A stretch of 6,647 nt of DNA, taken from NCBI GenBank assembly GCA_007116685.1, contig SKIC01000205.1:1-6647 (forward strand), read 5' to 3'. Origin of the DNA: Balneolales bacterium. Lineage in GTDB: Bacteria > Bacteroidota > Rhodothermia > Balneolales > Natronogracilivirgulaceae. Below are positions 1-5,521 of the stretch, one piece after another (positions within the stretch are counted from its first letter, which is position 1; each line of letters begins with the position of its first letter). The translations under genes were made by a program, and so were the position numbers. The notes under the pieces were generated by a model. The model was given only the letters and a program-made list of their open reading frames with translations. It was not told where the DNA came from and did no database searches.

Positions 1-626
1 ACTACTGTCAGACCAATTATTGCTTCATTAACGCCTAAAAATCTTGCAAAACCAATAGCTCCGTCAACGAACAACTTGGCTCCAACTAACAATACAATTA
101 AACCAACTATTAATACTAAGGCATTTATCCACGATTTCTTAGGTTTCTCTTTTTCTGATGGCACATATTCATAAGTATTATGCTGGCGTAAAGCTCTTCC
201 AACAGAAACGGCAAGAAAAAAGAGTAAAATTGCCAGAAGTAAAATACCGTTTTGAAAGCTAACTACACCGTTTGCGAGTATATAAAACAATAAAAGCGAT
301 ACAGCCAGCATAATTGGTAAATCGAAAACCAGCAACCTGTTTGGGATATTGATTTTCTGAAATAAAGCTGCCGCACCAATAATCAGTAGTACATTACAAA
401 TATTTGAGCCCACCACATTTCCTATGGCTAATTCACCTACACCTATCCATCCCGCCTGAATACTAACCAGCAATTCTGGTAAACTGGTTCCAAAAGCGAC
501 GATTGTAATGCTGATTAGAAAGGGTTTTATCCCCAGAGAAAGTGCCAGGTTATTAGCAGACCTAACCAGCCATTCTGATCCAAAATAGAGTAAAATCAAT
601 CCGGTGATAAAAAAAATCAGAAACAT
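1..626 (-). CDS. Sodium/calcium antiporter, CaCA family (YrbG-like), N-terminal part, runs off the left edge
   Basis: Integral inner-membrane cation/calcium exchanger that would use the sodium or proton gradient to move calcium. Translated by eye from the minus strand, it gives 209 residues with no stop, against roughly 310-330 for the family, so the C-terminal third lies outside the window. The ion-binding alpha-1 motif is intact: FGTSLPELLVS at residues 45-55, followed by IGNVVGSNICNVL at 68-80. The chain is almost entirely hydrophobic segments, with one charged cytoplasmic-type loop at about 143-165. A second copy of the family's internal repeat starts at about residue 182 (VGAKLFVDGAIGFA) and is cut before its own GTSLPE motif. 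ATG at 624-626 is the only plausible start, because an in-frame TAG lies six codons upstream. No Shine-Dalgarno sequence is visible, and a 7-base tandem repeat sits immediately upstream. The family assignment is secure; the ion transported is not determined. Confidence 0.93.
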   Translation of the reverse strand, partial: MFLIFFITGLILLYFGSEWLVRSANNLALSLGIKPFLISITIVAFGTSLPELLVSIQAGWIGVGELAIGNVVGSNICNVLLIIGAAALFQKINIPNRLLVFDLPIMLAVSLLLFYILANGVVSFQNGILLLAILLFFLAVSVGRALRQHNTYEYVPSEKEKPKKSWINALVLIVGLIVLLVGAKLFVDGAIGFARFLGVNEAIIGLTV

Positions 627-627
627 A

Positions 628-643
628 CTTCGTGCTTCGTGCT
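628..643. repeat. Short tandem 7-mer repeat (cttcgtg x 2.3)
   Basis: Two perfect copies of cttcgtg (628-634 and 635-641) followed by two more matching bases. On the minus strand this reads AGCACGAAGCACGAAG, ending one base before the antiporter ATG, so the repeat occupies the place where a ribosome binding site would be. Its role is unknown. It may be a short member of a dispersed tandem heptamer repeat, but no other copy is seen in this window. Confidence 0.5.
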
Positions 644-696
644 ACTCTTTCTACTTAAAGCTTCTATGTGATATAGAACGCTAATTGGGTTAAAAT

Positions 697-739
697 TTGA
701 TATCAATATAAAGTATATACTTCTTTTACATTTATGTAA
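697..739. promoter_or_regulatory. Three consecutive palindromes in a divergent intergenic spacer
   Basis: The spacer 627-790 between the divergent antiporter and SPOR-lipoprotein genes contains no open frame. It has three perfect inverted repeats in a row: ttgatatcaa at 697-706, aagtatatactt at 711-722, and ttacat-tt-atgtaa at 726-739. The gaps between them are only 4 and 3 bases. They could be operator half-sites for a dimeric regulator serving either or both genes, or small hairpins in a 5' leader. The stretch is very AT-rich, so part of the symmetry may be chance. I could not place a convincing -33/-7 promoter on either strand of this spacer. Confidence 0.35.
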
Positions 740-790
740 TTTATTAGTATCGTTATTTAGACTATAGCAACCTTATTAATTTTATGGATT

Positions 791-1312
791 ATGAAAAAAT
801 CGCTCGTACTATTTTTTACACTGCTACTTGGTATTCTCATGATTCAAGCATGTGGATCGGGAGAAGCTGAACAAGAAGCAGAACAACAACGCATAGAGCA
901 ACAACGTGCTGACGAACAAGCACGTGCACGTGCAGATAGCCTTGCACGAGTTGAAGACGAAAGAAGACTTGCCGAACAAAGAGAGCAAGAACGCATAGAA
1001 CGTGAGATGAGAGATTACAGATTTGCCGAGAATGGCGCTCTTACCTTGCAAGTTGACTCATGGCAAACACTTGAATTGGCAAAAGCTGGTCTCGAAAACT
1101 GGAAAAACCGAGGCTTCGACAATGCTTATCTGGTTGAATACTCCGACGAAAGTGGAGAAACCTGGTATCGTTTAAGAATCGGCCGATTTAACTCTCCTGT
1201 AATGGCTCAGAGATTACAGTATGTACTATCTCAGGACTTCGATCAGATGTCTTGGGTTGATAATTATCGCGACCTTCCTCGTGTTGATGTGGATCGTGTT
1301 CGTGAAAGATAA
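791..1312 (+). CDS. SPOR-domain lipoprotein with N-terminal coiled coil
   Basis: Predicted cell-envelope lipoprotein of 173 residues. A type II signal peptide (MKK, hydrophobic core at 5-18, lipobox IQAC) places the lipidated cysteine at position 21. Residues 25-76 are a highly charged stretch rich in Glu, Gln, Ala and Arg with heptad character, probably a coiled coil or extended spacer. Residues 83-160 fit a SPOR domain: a first strand LTLQVDSW, a helix with LELAKAGLENWKNRGF, then YRLRIGRFNS and a second helix. SPOR domains bind peptidoglycan glycan strands stripped of peptides, typically at the division septum, so a role in cell-wall or division-site organisation is inferred. ATG at 791 begins a textbook signal peptide; no Shine-Dalgarno sequence is present. 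The gene looks monocistronic, because a strong terminator follows 21 bases after the stop. The exact partner or process cannot be read from the sequence. Confidence 0.88.
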   Translation: MKKSLVLFFTLLLGILMIQACGSGEAEQEAEQQRIEQQRADEQARARADSLARVEDERRLAEQREQERIEREMRDYRFAENGALTLQVDSWQTLELAKAGLENWKNRGFDNAYLVEYSDESGETWYRLRIGRFNSPVMAQRLQYVLSQDFDQMSWVDNYRDLPRVDVDRVRER

Positions 1313-1333
1313 TATCCTTTTCTAAATCACTCT

Positions 1334-1371
1334 AAGGTTGTCTGATTTTAACTTAGACAACCTTTTTTTTT
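1334..1371 (+). terminator. Intrinsic terminator after the SPOR lipoprotein gene
   Basis: A perfect 10-bp stem, aaggttgtct (1334-1343) pairing with agacaacctt (1355-1364), has an 11-base loop and a run of nine T at 1363-1371. It lies 21 bases after the stop codon. It ends only 7 bases before the ATG of the next gene, so it also sits at the 5' border of that gene. Confidence 0.88.
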
Positions 1372-1378
1372 ACTCGAT

Positions 1379-1882
1379 ATGAAAACAACACACTATCTCC
1401 TCATCACTTTTTCCTTACTCCTTCTGGGTGCATGTGCCAGCAGCAAGGATGGTGAGGGTACGGATTTTTCCATGTCCACGTATCAGGCTTTTATCTTTGG
1501 TGATATCGGTGCTGTTTCTTCTGATGACTTGCGCTTTCGCTCCCCTGAGTTTGAAGCCCGTGTAAAAGAGGAGTTGCGATTTAAGCTACCGTCCAAAGGA
1601 CTTCAAGAGTCTACCTCTAATGCGCAGCTTCTCATATATTTTTTCACGCTGCCAGAGGATGACGAAGATTTTCAATTCTCAGCTTTACCTTACGATAATT
1701 ACCTCTCAGAAGATGAAAGTGCCATTCCCATCAATCACAATTTTGTGATTGATTTTGTAGATAGAAATACCCGCTTACTTGTATTTCGCAGTACAGCAGA
1801 AATCAATCTGGAAAATAGCGAAAAGCGTAATGCGGAACTTCCATCTACTATTGCCAGAATGTTACGAGATTTGCCAACATAA
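1379..1882 (+). CDS. DUF4136-like lipoprotein
   Basis: Predicted envelope lipoprotein of 167 residues. The signal peptide has a strongly hydrophobic core at residues 6-16 and the lipobox LGAC, with the lipidated cysteine at position 19. The mature part follows the layout I associate with the DUF4136 family: an early FSMSTYQAFIF segment (the family's 'sky-tY-a' region), a helix with EFEARVKEELRFKLPSKGL at about 58-76, a strand QLLIYFF, and then VIDFVDRNTRLLVFRSTAEI at about 123-142, which matches the typical 'IDlvDa-t-qLvWrG-A' block. A short C-terminal helix ends in ARMLRDLP. The family has no established biochemical function. The start is fixed by the signal peptide; no Shine-Dalgarno sequence is visible. 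It is probably co-transcribed with the hydrolase 11 bases downstream. The preceding terminator leaves almost no room for its own promoter. Confidence 0.78.
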   Translation: MKTTHYLLITFSLLLLGACASSKDGEGTDFSMSTYQAFIFGDIGAVSSDDLRFRSPEFEARVKEELRFKLPSKGLQESTSNAQLLIYFFTLPEDDEDFQFSALPYDNYLSEDESAIPINHNFVIDFVDRNTRLLVFRSTAEINLENSEKRNAELPSTIARMLRDLPT

Positions 1883-1893
1883 TTTCTCTTAAA

Positions 1894-2805
1894 ATGTGGA
1901 TGCCCGTTTTTCAGCAACCTGTTTTGCCGGATACTCTCGTAGCTTTAGACCATGCTGTTAAAGATTTCGAAATAAAGCATAGTTACATTAAACCGGATAA
2001 TGAAGCACGAATTGTTTGGTACAATGGCAATATCAAGAAAACCAAATACAGCTTAGTTTACCTGCATGGTTTTTCTGCATCTCAGGGCGAGGGAGAACCT
2101 TTACACAGAAATTTTGCCAATCAAATCGGCGCAAATCTTTATCTGTCTCGCTTAGAAGCGCATGGTACAAATCCTGGAGATTTCAAAAAACTAAGTCCGC
2201 AAACGTATTTAGACTCTGCTATCAGAGCTGTTGAAATAGGGAAAAAAATTGGAGAGAAGTGTATAGTGATTGGCACATCTACCGGGGCTCTATTGGCACT
2301 TTATCTTGCAGCTCGAATTAAAGGGATCCATGCGCTTTATTTGTATTCGCCACTTCTGGATTATCAGCAAGGAACGGCCTTACTTTTAAAACGTAGGTTA
2401 ATAAATGTAGCAGCTAATCTATTTTTTTCCAGATTCCCTCTCAGCAGAAAGAAAAAAGAATCGGCTGAAATTCATAAATACTGGTATCCCAATTATCCCT
2501 TGCGTGGGGCATTAGTTTTGACGCAAATGCTTGAGGTAATGAGTAAAAAGGAGATTTTTAATGAGATATCCATTCCGGTTTTTATGGGTTACTACTATAA
2601 AAGTAAGCTTTTGCAAGACCCAACAGTATCCGTTTCTGCAATGCTGGAAATGTTTAATCATTTAGGTACATCACTCGCAAAAAAAAGAGAGATTGCGTAT
2701 CCGGAAGCTGATTCTCATGTAATTACATCCGCTTTGGTATCTGCAGTTTATCAAGAAGTACTTCAGGATTCCTTAAAATTCTTTGAAGAGGTAATTAAAC
2801 CGTAA
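1894..2805 (+). CDS. Alpha/beta hydrolase (serine hydrolase, carboxylesterase-like)
   Basis: Soluble 303-residue alpha/beta-hydrolase fold protein with a complete predicted catalytic triad. The oxyanion-hole motif YLHGFSAS is at residues 56-63. The nucleophile elbow GTSTG at 127-131 gives Ser129. The likely acid is Asp242 in QDPTVS, and the likely base is His275 in ADSHVI. A lid-like insertion rich in basic and aromatic residues lies at about 160-205. There is no signal peptide or membrane segment, so a cytoplasmic location is predicted. The substrate cannot be read from the sequence; small esters, acylglycerols or thioesters are all possible. ATG at 1894 is taken as the start; a second in-frame ATG two codons later is equally possible. 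Eleven bases separate it from the DUF4136-like gene, suggesting one transcript. Its stop codon lies 2 bases from the convergent gene's stop. Confidence 0.87.
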   Translation: MWMPVFQQPVLPDTLVALDHAVKDFEIKHSYIKPDNEARIVWYNGNIKKTKYSLVYLHGFSASQGEGEPLHRNFANQIGANLYLSRLEAHGTNPGDFKKLSPQTYLDSAIRAVEIGKKIGEKCIVIGTSTGALLALYLAARIKGIHALYLYSPLLDYQQGTALLLKRRLINVAANLFFSRFPLSRKKKESAEIHKYWYPNYPLRGALVLTQMLEVMSKKEIFNEISIPVFMGYYYKSKLLQDPTVSVSAMLEMFNHLGTSLAKKREIAYPEADSHVITSALVSAVYQEVLQDSLKFFEEVIKP

Positions 2806-2807
2806 AC

Positions 2808-4394
2808 TCAATTTCCCTGCGGTATAAAAGATACGGTTCTCGTATAATTACTTGGATAAACTCCTACTTGCAGTAATTGTGGTCTCAAGTTAAATGTGAT
2901 ATCCAGGCTCTTGATTTGAGAATCTTCAATAATAAATTCCACAAACTTTTCTCGTTGAGCAGGATTTCTCCAAACCGCTCTCCAGACATCGTCTTCCCAG
3001 TGTTCTAAATCAGCTATTAAGGTCTCATCATCCCAAAATTTGATAGATAAGTTACCATCATCGTAAAACACTTCTATTTGCGCATATAAAGAATCATAAT
3101 AGCTTCCGGCATGATTCAGAATGGCGATAGTTGGTTTCGTATCAGGAGTTCTGGAATCGTGAATCGCTTTTCTTTCTGCCATGATGGCGTCAAACCTACG
3201 TTGGTAGGAATCCAGATAAATTTGGTTCCAATCTCTTGCATCATCCACCTGCATAAATCTATCTAAAATAGTATTTACCAGTGCCTCGCGAAATAGATTA
3301 AATGTGTTGGTCATCACCACAATACCAAGATCAAGTTCAGGAACTATAACAAAGCTGGTATTCATGCCATCCGATGCACCTCCATGGCTGAGAGTTCTTA
3401 TCCCATTATAATAAGCCAAACGCCAGCCTAAACCATAAGCAACCAAATCACCATAGGGATTGCCTTGAGTTATTGTCATGTGAGAGCGGAATATTTCGCG
3501 CATAGTTTGTTCGCTCACAATTCTATTGTCATCCAAAACTCCGGCCTCTCCCAGATTAAATCGTATCCATCTTGCAAAATCATCCGCAGATGTATTCACG
3601 GAAGCAGATGCACCTACATTGTCAAAATTTCTTCGTGGAATTGGTACTACTTCACCTTTAATATATTGATGAGGCCAGGCGGCGTTATCGTCATCAGCAA
3701 TTTGAGTTATGCTTGTATTTGTATTGTGCATGCCTAATGGCTCGAATAATAATTGCTGAATTGCATCATCCCAACTTTCGAAACCTCCGGCTGAACGAAT
3801 TACCTCTCCCGCTACCATATACATCATATTACTGTACACATATCTTGTCCTGAATTCTGCTTCCGGTTCCAAATAGCGGAGGCGATACAGTAATTCAGAT
3901 CTTGGCTCGTGAGTCATGTATTGAAGTCTGTTGCCCGTCATCCTGCCATATCCACTGCGGTGTGTTAGTAAATCACGTACTGTGATGTGACTCGTTACCC
4001 AATCATCATGTAATCTAAAATCCGGCAGATAATCCACTACAGCATCATCCCAATTCAATTTTCCCTGATCAACCAGAATTCCCAATACAGTAGCCGTCAT
4101 TGCTTTGGTAGTCGATGCAACTCCAAATAGCGTTTCTGAAGTAACCAATTCGTCTCTTTCCTTATGTAAAACTCCAAAGCCCTCCGAAAAAATCACTTCA
4201 TCCTGATGAACTATTGCAATCGCTAATCCCGGAATATCCCAATCCGATAAACCCTCTACAATAAATTGTGGGATGCCATCGAGTTTACTCTCAGTTTCAT
4301 TTGTCACCTCATTTTCAGTAACATTTTCAATTCCGGAGCAATTTGAGTTAAGTAAAAAAAATGAAACAAGTAAGATTTTAATAAATAATCGCAT
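2808..4394 (-). CDS. Serine beta-lactamase-family lipoprotein (class C / penicillin-binding-like hydrolase) with C-terminal DUF3471-like domain
   Basis: Predicted lipid-anchored serine hydrolase of 528 residues in the beta-lactamase/transpeptidase-like superfamily. The signal peptide runs to about residue 18 with the putative lipidated Cys at 19; the residue before it is Asn instead of the usual Ala or Gly, so lipidation is likely rather than certain. A Glu/Thr/Asn-rich linker at 20-38 follows. The catalytic core carries the three expected motifs: SxxK as STTK at 94-97 (Ser94 nucleophile, Lys97 base), YxN as YSN at 187-189, and HGG at 337-339 in place of KTG, as is common in esterase- and peptidase-like members. 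DLLTHRSGYG at 141-150 is a further hallmark. Residues about 425-515 form a separate beta-rich domain resembling DUF3471, often found at the end of this group. Many such proteins are esterases or D-aminopeptidases, so antibiotic resistance should not be assumed. ATG at 4392-4394 starts the signal peptide. Confidence 0.9.
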   Translation of the reverse strand: MRLFIKILLVSFFLLNSNCSGIENVTENEVTNETESKLDGIPQFIVEGLSDWDIPGLAIAIVHQDEVIFSEGFGVLHKERDELVTSETLFGVASTTKAMTATVLGILVDQGKLNWDDAVVDYLPDFRLHDDWVTSHITVRDLLTHRSGYGRMTGNRLQYMTHEPRSELLYRLRYLEPEAEFRTRYVYSNMMYMVAGEVIRSAGGFESWDDAIQQLLFEPLGMHNTNTSITQIADDDNAAWPHQYIKGEVVPIPRRNFDNVGASASVNTSADDFARWIRFNLGEAGVLDDNRIVSEQTMREIFRSHMTITQGNPYGDLVAYGLGWRLAYYNGIRTLSHGGASDGMNTSFVIVPELDLGIVVMTNTFNLFREALVNTILDRFMQVDDARDWNQIYLDSYQRRFDAIMAERKAIHDSRTPDTKPTIAILNHAGSYYDSLYAQIEVFYDDGNLSIKFWDDETLIADLEHWEDDVWRAVWRNPAQREKFVEFIIEDSQIKSLDITFNLRPQLLQVGVYPSNYTRTVSFIPQGN

Positions 4395-4491
4395 AGAGGA
4401 ATATTGGGCTTAAGGATGTATTGATGGGCATATTACTAAAAAACTTGATGTGCTGCAGATGTAAAAACTTCCCCTATTGAGGCACAATCAC
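4395..4491. other. Non-coding stretch upstream of the beta-lactamase-family gene; nothing recognised
   Basis: This is the first third of the 337-bp gap between the divergent beta-lactamase-family and STAS genes. I found no open frame of useful length on either strand, no Shine-Dalgarno sequence before the minus-strand ATG, no convincing promoter for that gene, and no tRNA or known structured RNA. It must contain the promoter of the leftward gene, but I could not locate it. Confidence 0.5.
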
Positions 4492-4538
4492 TTACTTGCA
4501 GAAATAATTACTTGCTTTATACCATATTTCGCTATAAT
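4492..4538 (+). promoter_or_regulatory. Candidate promoter with perfect TATAAT and two upstream direct repeats
   Basis: A perfect TATAAT hexamer lies at 4533-4538, followed by TTTA, which also resembles the Bacteroidota -7 element TAnnTTTG. A TTG-containing -35-like element (ttgctt, 4512-4517) sits 15 bases upstream. The octamer ttacttgc occurs twice, at 4492-4499 and 4508-4515, exactly 16 bases start to start; the second copy overlaps the -35-like element. Transcription would begin near 4545 and run rightward into the terminator at 4579-4618. The spacing is slightly short for a housekeeping sigma factor, so the call is tentative. Confidence 0.4.
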
Positions 4539-4544
4539 TTTACC

Positions 4545-4618
4545 TGCGCTCAAGTAGCGTCTCTCTTGATGAATAGTTTAACCCGCTCCAACTGACCTTG
4601 GGGCGGGTTATTTTTTTT
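4545..4618 (+). ncRNA. Candidate short non-coding RNA or attenuator leader (~70-75 nt)
   Basis: Between the candidate promoter and a very strong terminator there is room for a transcript of about 70-75 bases with no open frame. Its 5' half can fold into a small hairpin, gcgct-caagt-agcgt at 4546-4560. A competing pairing is possible between tcaag at 4550-4554 and cttga at 4565-4569. Its 3' half is the terminator itself. This is either an independent small RNA or the premature-termination product of the leader of the STAS/kinase/phosphatase operon. I do not recognise it as a known RNA family: 6S, SRP, tmRNA, RNase P and tRNA signatures are absent. It is inferred from flanking signals only. Confidence 0.33.
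4579..4618 (+). terminator. Strong intrinsic terminator upstream of the partner-switching operon
   Basis: A 13-bp stem pairs taacccgctccaa (4579-4591) with ttggggcgggtta (4598-4610), with one G-U pair. The loop is the 6 bases ctgacc, and eight T follow at 4611-4618. The T-run exists only on the plus strand, so it stops rightward transcription. No gene on the plus strand ends nearby: the closest upstream plus-strand stop is at 2805. It must therefore end a non-coding transcript or attenuate the downstream operon. Confidence 0.9.
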
Positions 4619-4660
4619 AGTAGACCAAAATCCTTCCTCTTCTACTGAATTATTTTTATT

Positions 4661-4707
4661 ACCTTTTTTCTCAAAAGGTTTTTTTATTTTTTTTAGAACT
4701 TTTTTTT
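4661..4707 (+). terminator. Weak second terminator-like hairpin followed by three T-tracts
   Basis: A 7-bp stem, acctttt (4661-4667) with aaaaggt (4673-4679) and a 5-base loop, is followed by T7 at 4679-4685, then T8 at 4687-4694 and T8 at 4700-4707. The stem is AT-rich and weaker than the preceding terminator. The tracts lie 24-53 bases upstream of the STAS gene ATG, so they would be part of its leader or its promoter region. They could act as a back-up terminator, an unstructured U-rich leader for ribosome loading, or bent A-tract DNA. Confidence 0.4.
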
Positions 4708-4731
4708 CAACCTACCGTAGCCTGATTGAAT

Positions 4732-5079
4732 ATGAGCACCTTTGAGATAACAAATAGAACAACTGAAGATATTTCCATACTGCTAATTAGCGGTGAATTG
4801 GATGCACATACGGCTCCGGAGCTTGAAAAAGCCTTGCAGGGGCTTATTGAAGAAAAGAAATACCGAATAGTGGTAAACTTTTCTGATTTACTTTATATCT
4901 CTTCTGCCGGACTCGGCGTTTTCATGGCTTATATCGAGGATTTAAGAGAACTAGGCGGAGATATCAAATTATCGAACATGACACCTAAAGTGTTTAATGT
5001 TTTTGATCTTCTTGGCTTTCCAACCTTGTACGATATAATGGACAAAGAAGAAGAAGCAATAGCAAAGTTTCGTGAGTAG
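4732..5079 (+). CDS. STAS-domain anti-sigma factor antagonist (RsbV/SpoIIAA-like)
   Basis: Small cytoplasmic regulator of 115 residues made of a single STAS domain, the usual size for RsbV/SpoIIAA proteins. The diagnostic features are the first strand block LLISGELDAHTAPELEKAL at 17-35 and the phosphorylation loop YISSAGLGVF at 55-64. By alignment with the known motif, Ser58 is the residue phosphorylated by the partner kinase. The unphosphorylated form would bind the kinase encoded next door and free that kinase's target. ATG at 4732 is preferred; an in-frame TTG at 4726 would add two residues, and no Shine-Dalgarno sequence helps decide. The gene overlaps the kinase gene by 8 bases, indicating translational coupling. 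It begins an operon whose leader holds two hairpins and T-tracts. The target (a sigma factor or another output) is not identified in the window. Confidence 0.92.
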   Translation: MSTFEITNRTTEDISILLISGELDAHTAPELEKALQGLIEEKKYRIVVNFSDLLYISSAGLGVFMAYIEDLRELGGDIKLSNMTPKVFNVFDLLGFPTLYDIMDKEEEAIAKFRE

Positions 5080-5515
5080 CAATTTAAGGACTGCTGTGTC
5101 TGCTAATAAAAATCTTACTCTTACTATACCCGCTGCTACCGAACATCTGACGGAAGCAAGAGACTTCGTTGCCTCCTTTGCTGAAAAAAATGGCTTTGGA
5201 CCTGAAGCAATAGAGCAAGTACGATTAGCTGTTGATGAAGCCTGTACAAATGTGATAAAACATGCTTATCAATTCGATAAGAGTAAAAAAATAGATATCA
5301 GTGTAGGGAAAAAGAATCAAGAGATGTGGGTTAGTATCACTGATGAAGGTATCTCTTTTGACCCATCCAAGTATGTTGAACCGGATCTGGAAAAAAGAAT
5401 AAAAGAGCGCAAGCGCGGCGGCTTCGGTATTTATCTTATCAAAAAGTTTATGGATAAGGTGGAATACAAAAAGTCCGGCAGTACAAACGAACTTAAGATG
5501 TCAAAAAAAATCTAA
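5072..5515 (+). CDS. GHKL serine kinase / anti-sigma factor (RsbW/SpoIIAB-like ATP-binding protein)
   Basis: Cytoplasmic protein of 147 residues consisting of one HATPase_c domain, the normal size for RsbW-type kinases. The ATP-binding signatures are all present: the N-box VRLAVDEACTNVIKHAY at 50-66 (Glu56 as probable catalytic base, Asn60 for magnesium), the G1 box TDEGISFDP at 90-98 with Asp91 and Gly93, and the G2 box RGGFGIYLIKKFMD at 115-128. It lacks the histidine phosphoacceptor domain of a two-component kinase, so it should phosphorylate the serine of the adjacent STAS protein and bind or release a target. The start is GTG at 5072, inside the end of the STAS gene (8-base overlap) in a different frame. 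No later start would keep the N-terminal strand LTLTIPA. It ends 6 bases before the GTG of the phosphatase gene. Confidence 0.92.
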   Translation: MSSNLRTAVSANKNLTLTIPAATEHLTEARDFVASFAEKNGFGPEAIEQVRLAVDEACTNVIKHAYQFDKSKKIDISVGKKNQEMWVSITDEGISFDPSKYVEPDLEKRIKERKRGGFGIYLIKKFMDKVEYKKSGSTNELKMSKKI

Positions 5516-5521
5516 TTTCTC

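Noticed and set aside
725..768. Sigma-70-like promoter for the SPOR gene (tttaca, 17-base spacer, tatcgt; or tatagc at 763-768)
   Set aside because: The -10 matches are poor, and the region is so AT-rich that such matches are expected by chance. Bacteroidota promoters also follow a different consensus, which I did not find.
824..1051. Minus-strand open frame antisense to the SPOR lipoprotein gene
   Set aside because: It lies wholly inside a well-supported gene. Its Cys/Ser/Phe-rich protein has no domain pattern and is the mirror of the Gln/Glu/Arg-rich coiled-coil codons.
1735..1917. Minus-strand 60-codon open frame across the end of the DUF4136-like gene
   Set aside because: It is antisense to a gene with recognisable family features; it has no conserved motif and no promoter or ribosome-binding site.
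2016..2234. Plus-strand 72-codon frame inside the alpha/beta hydrolase gene
   Set aside because: It is a shifted-frame shadow; the hydrolase frame carries the HGF and GTSTG motifs and a full triad through this region.
3465..3737. Plus-strand 90-codon frame antisense to the beta-lactamase-family gene
   Set aside because: The opposite strand encodes a continuous protein with conserved motifs on both sides; this frame has no recognisable content.
4395..4620. Possible known structured RNA (6S, SRP RNA, tmRNA, tRNA) in the spacer
   Set aside because: I saw none of the defining features: no T-loop GGTTCGA-type sequence, no SRP GGAAGCAGC-type loop, no tmRNA acceptor pairing, and no long 6S-type closing stem between the ends. 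Only a generic short transcript is supported.
4726..4731. TTG start for the STAS gene two codons upstream of the ATG
   Set aside because: It is possible, but ATG at 4732 is the stronger initiator. It gives the usual short N-terminus and places the phosphoacceptor at position 58, as in SpoIIAA; no Shine-Dalgarno sequence favours the TTG.
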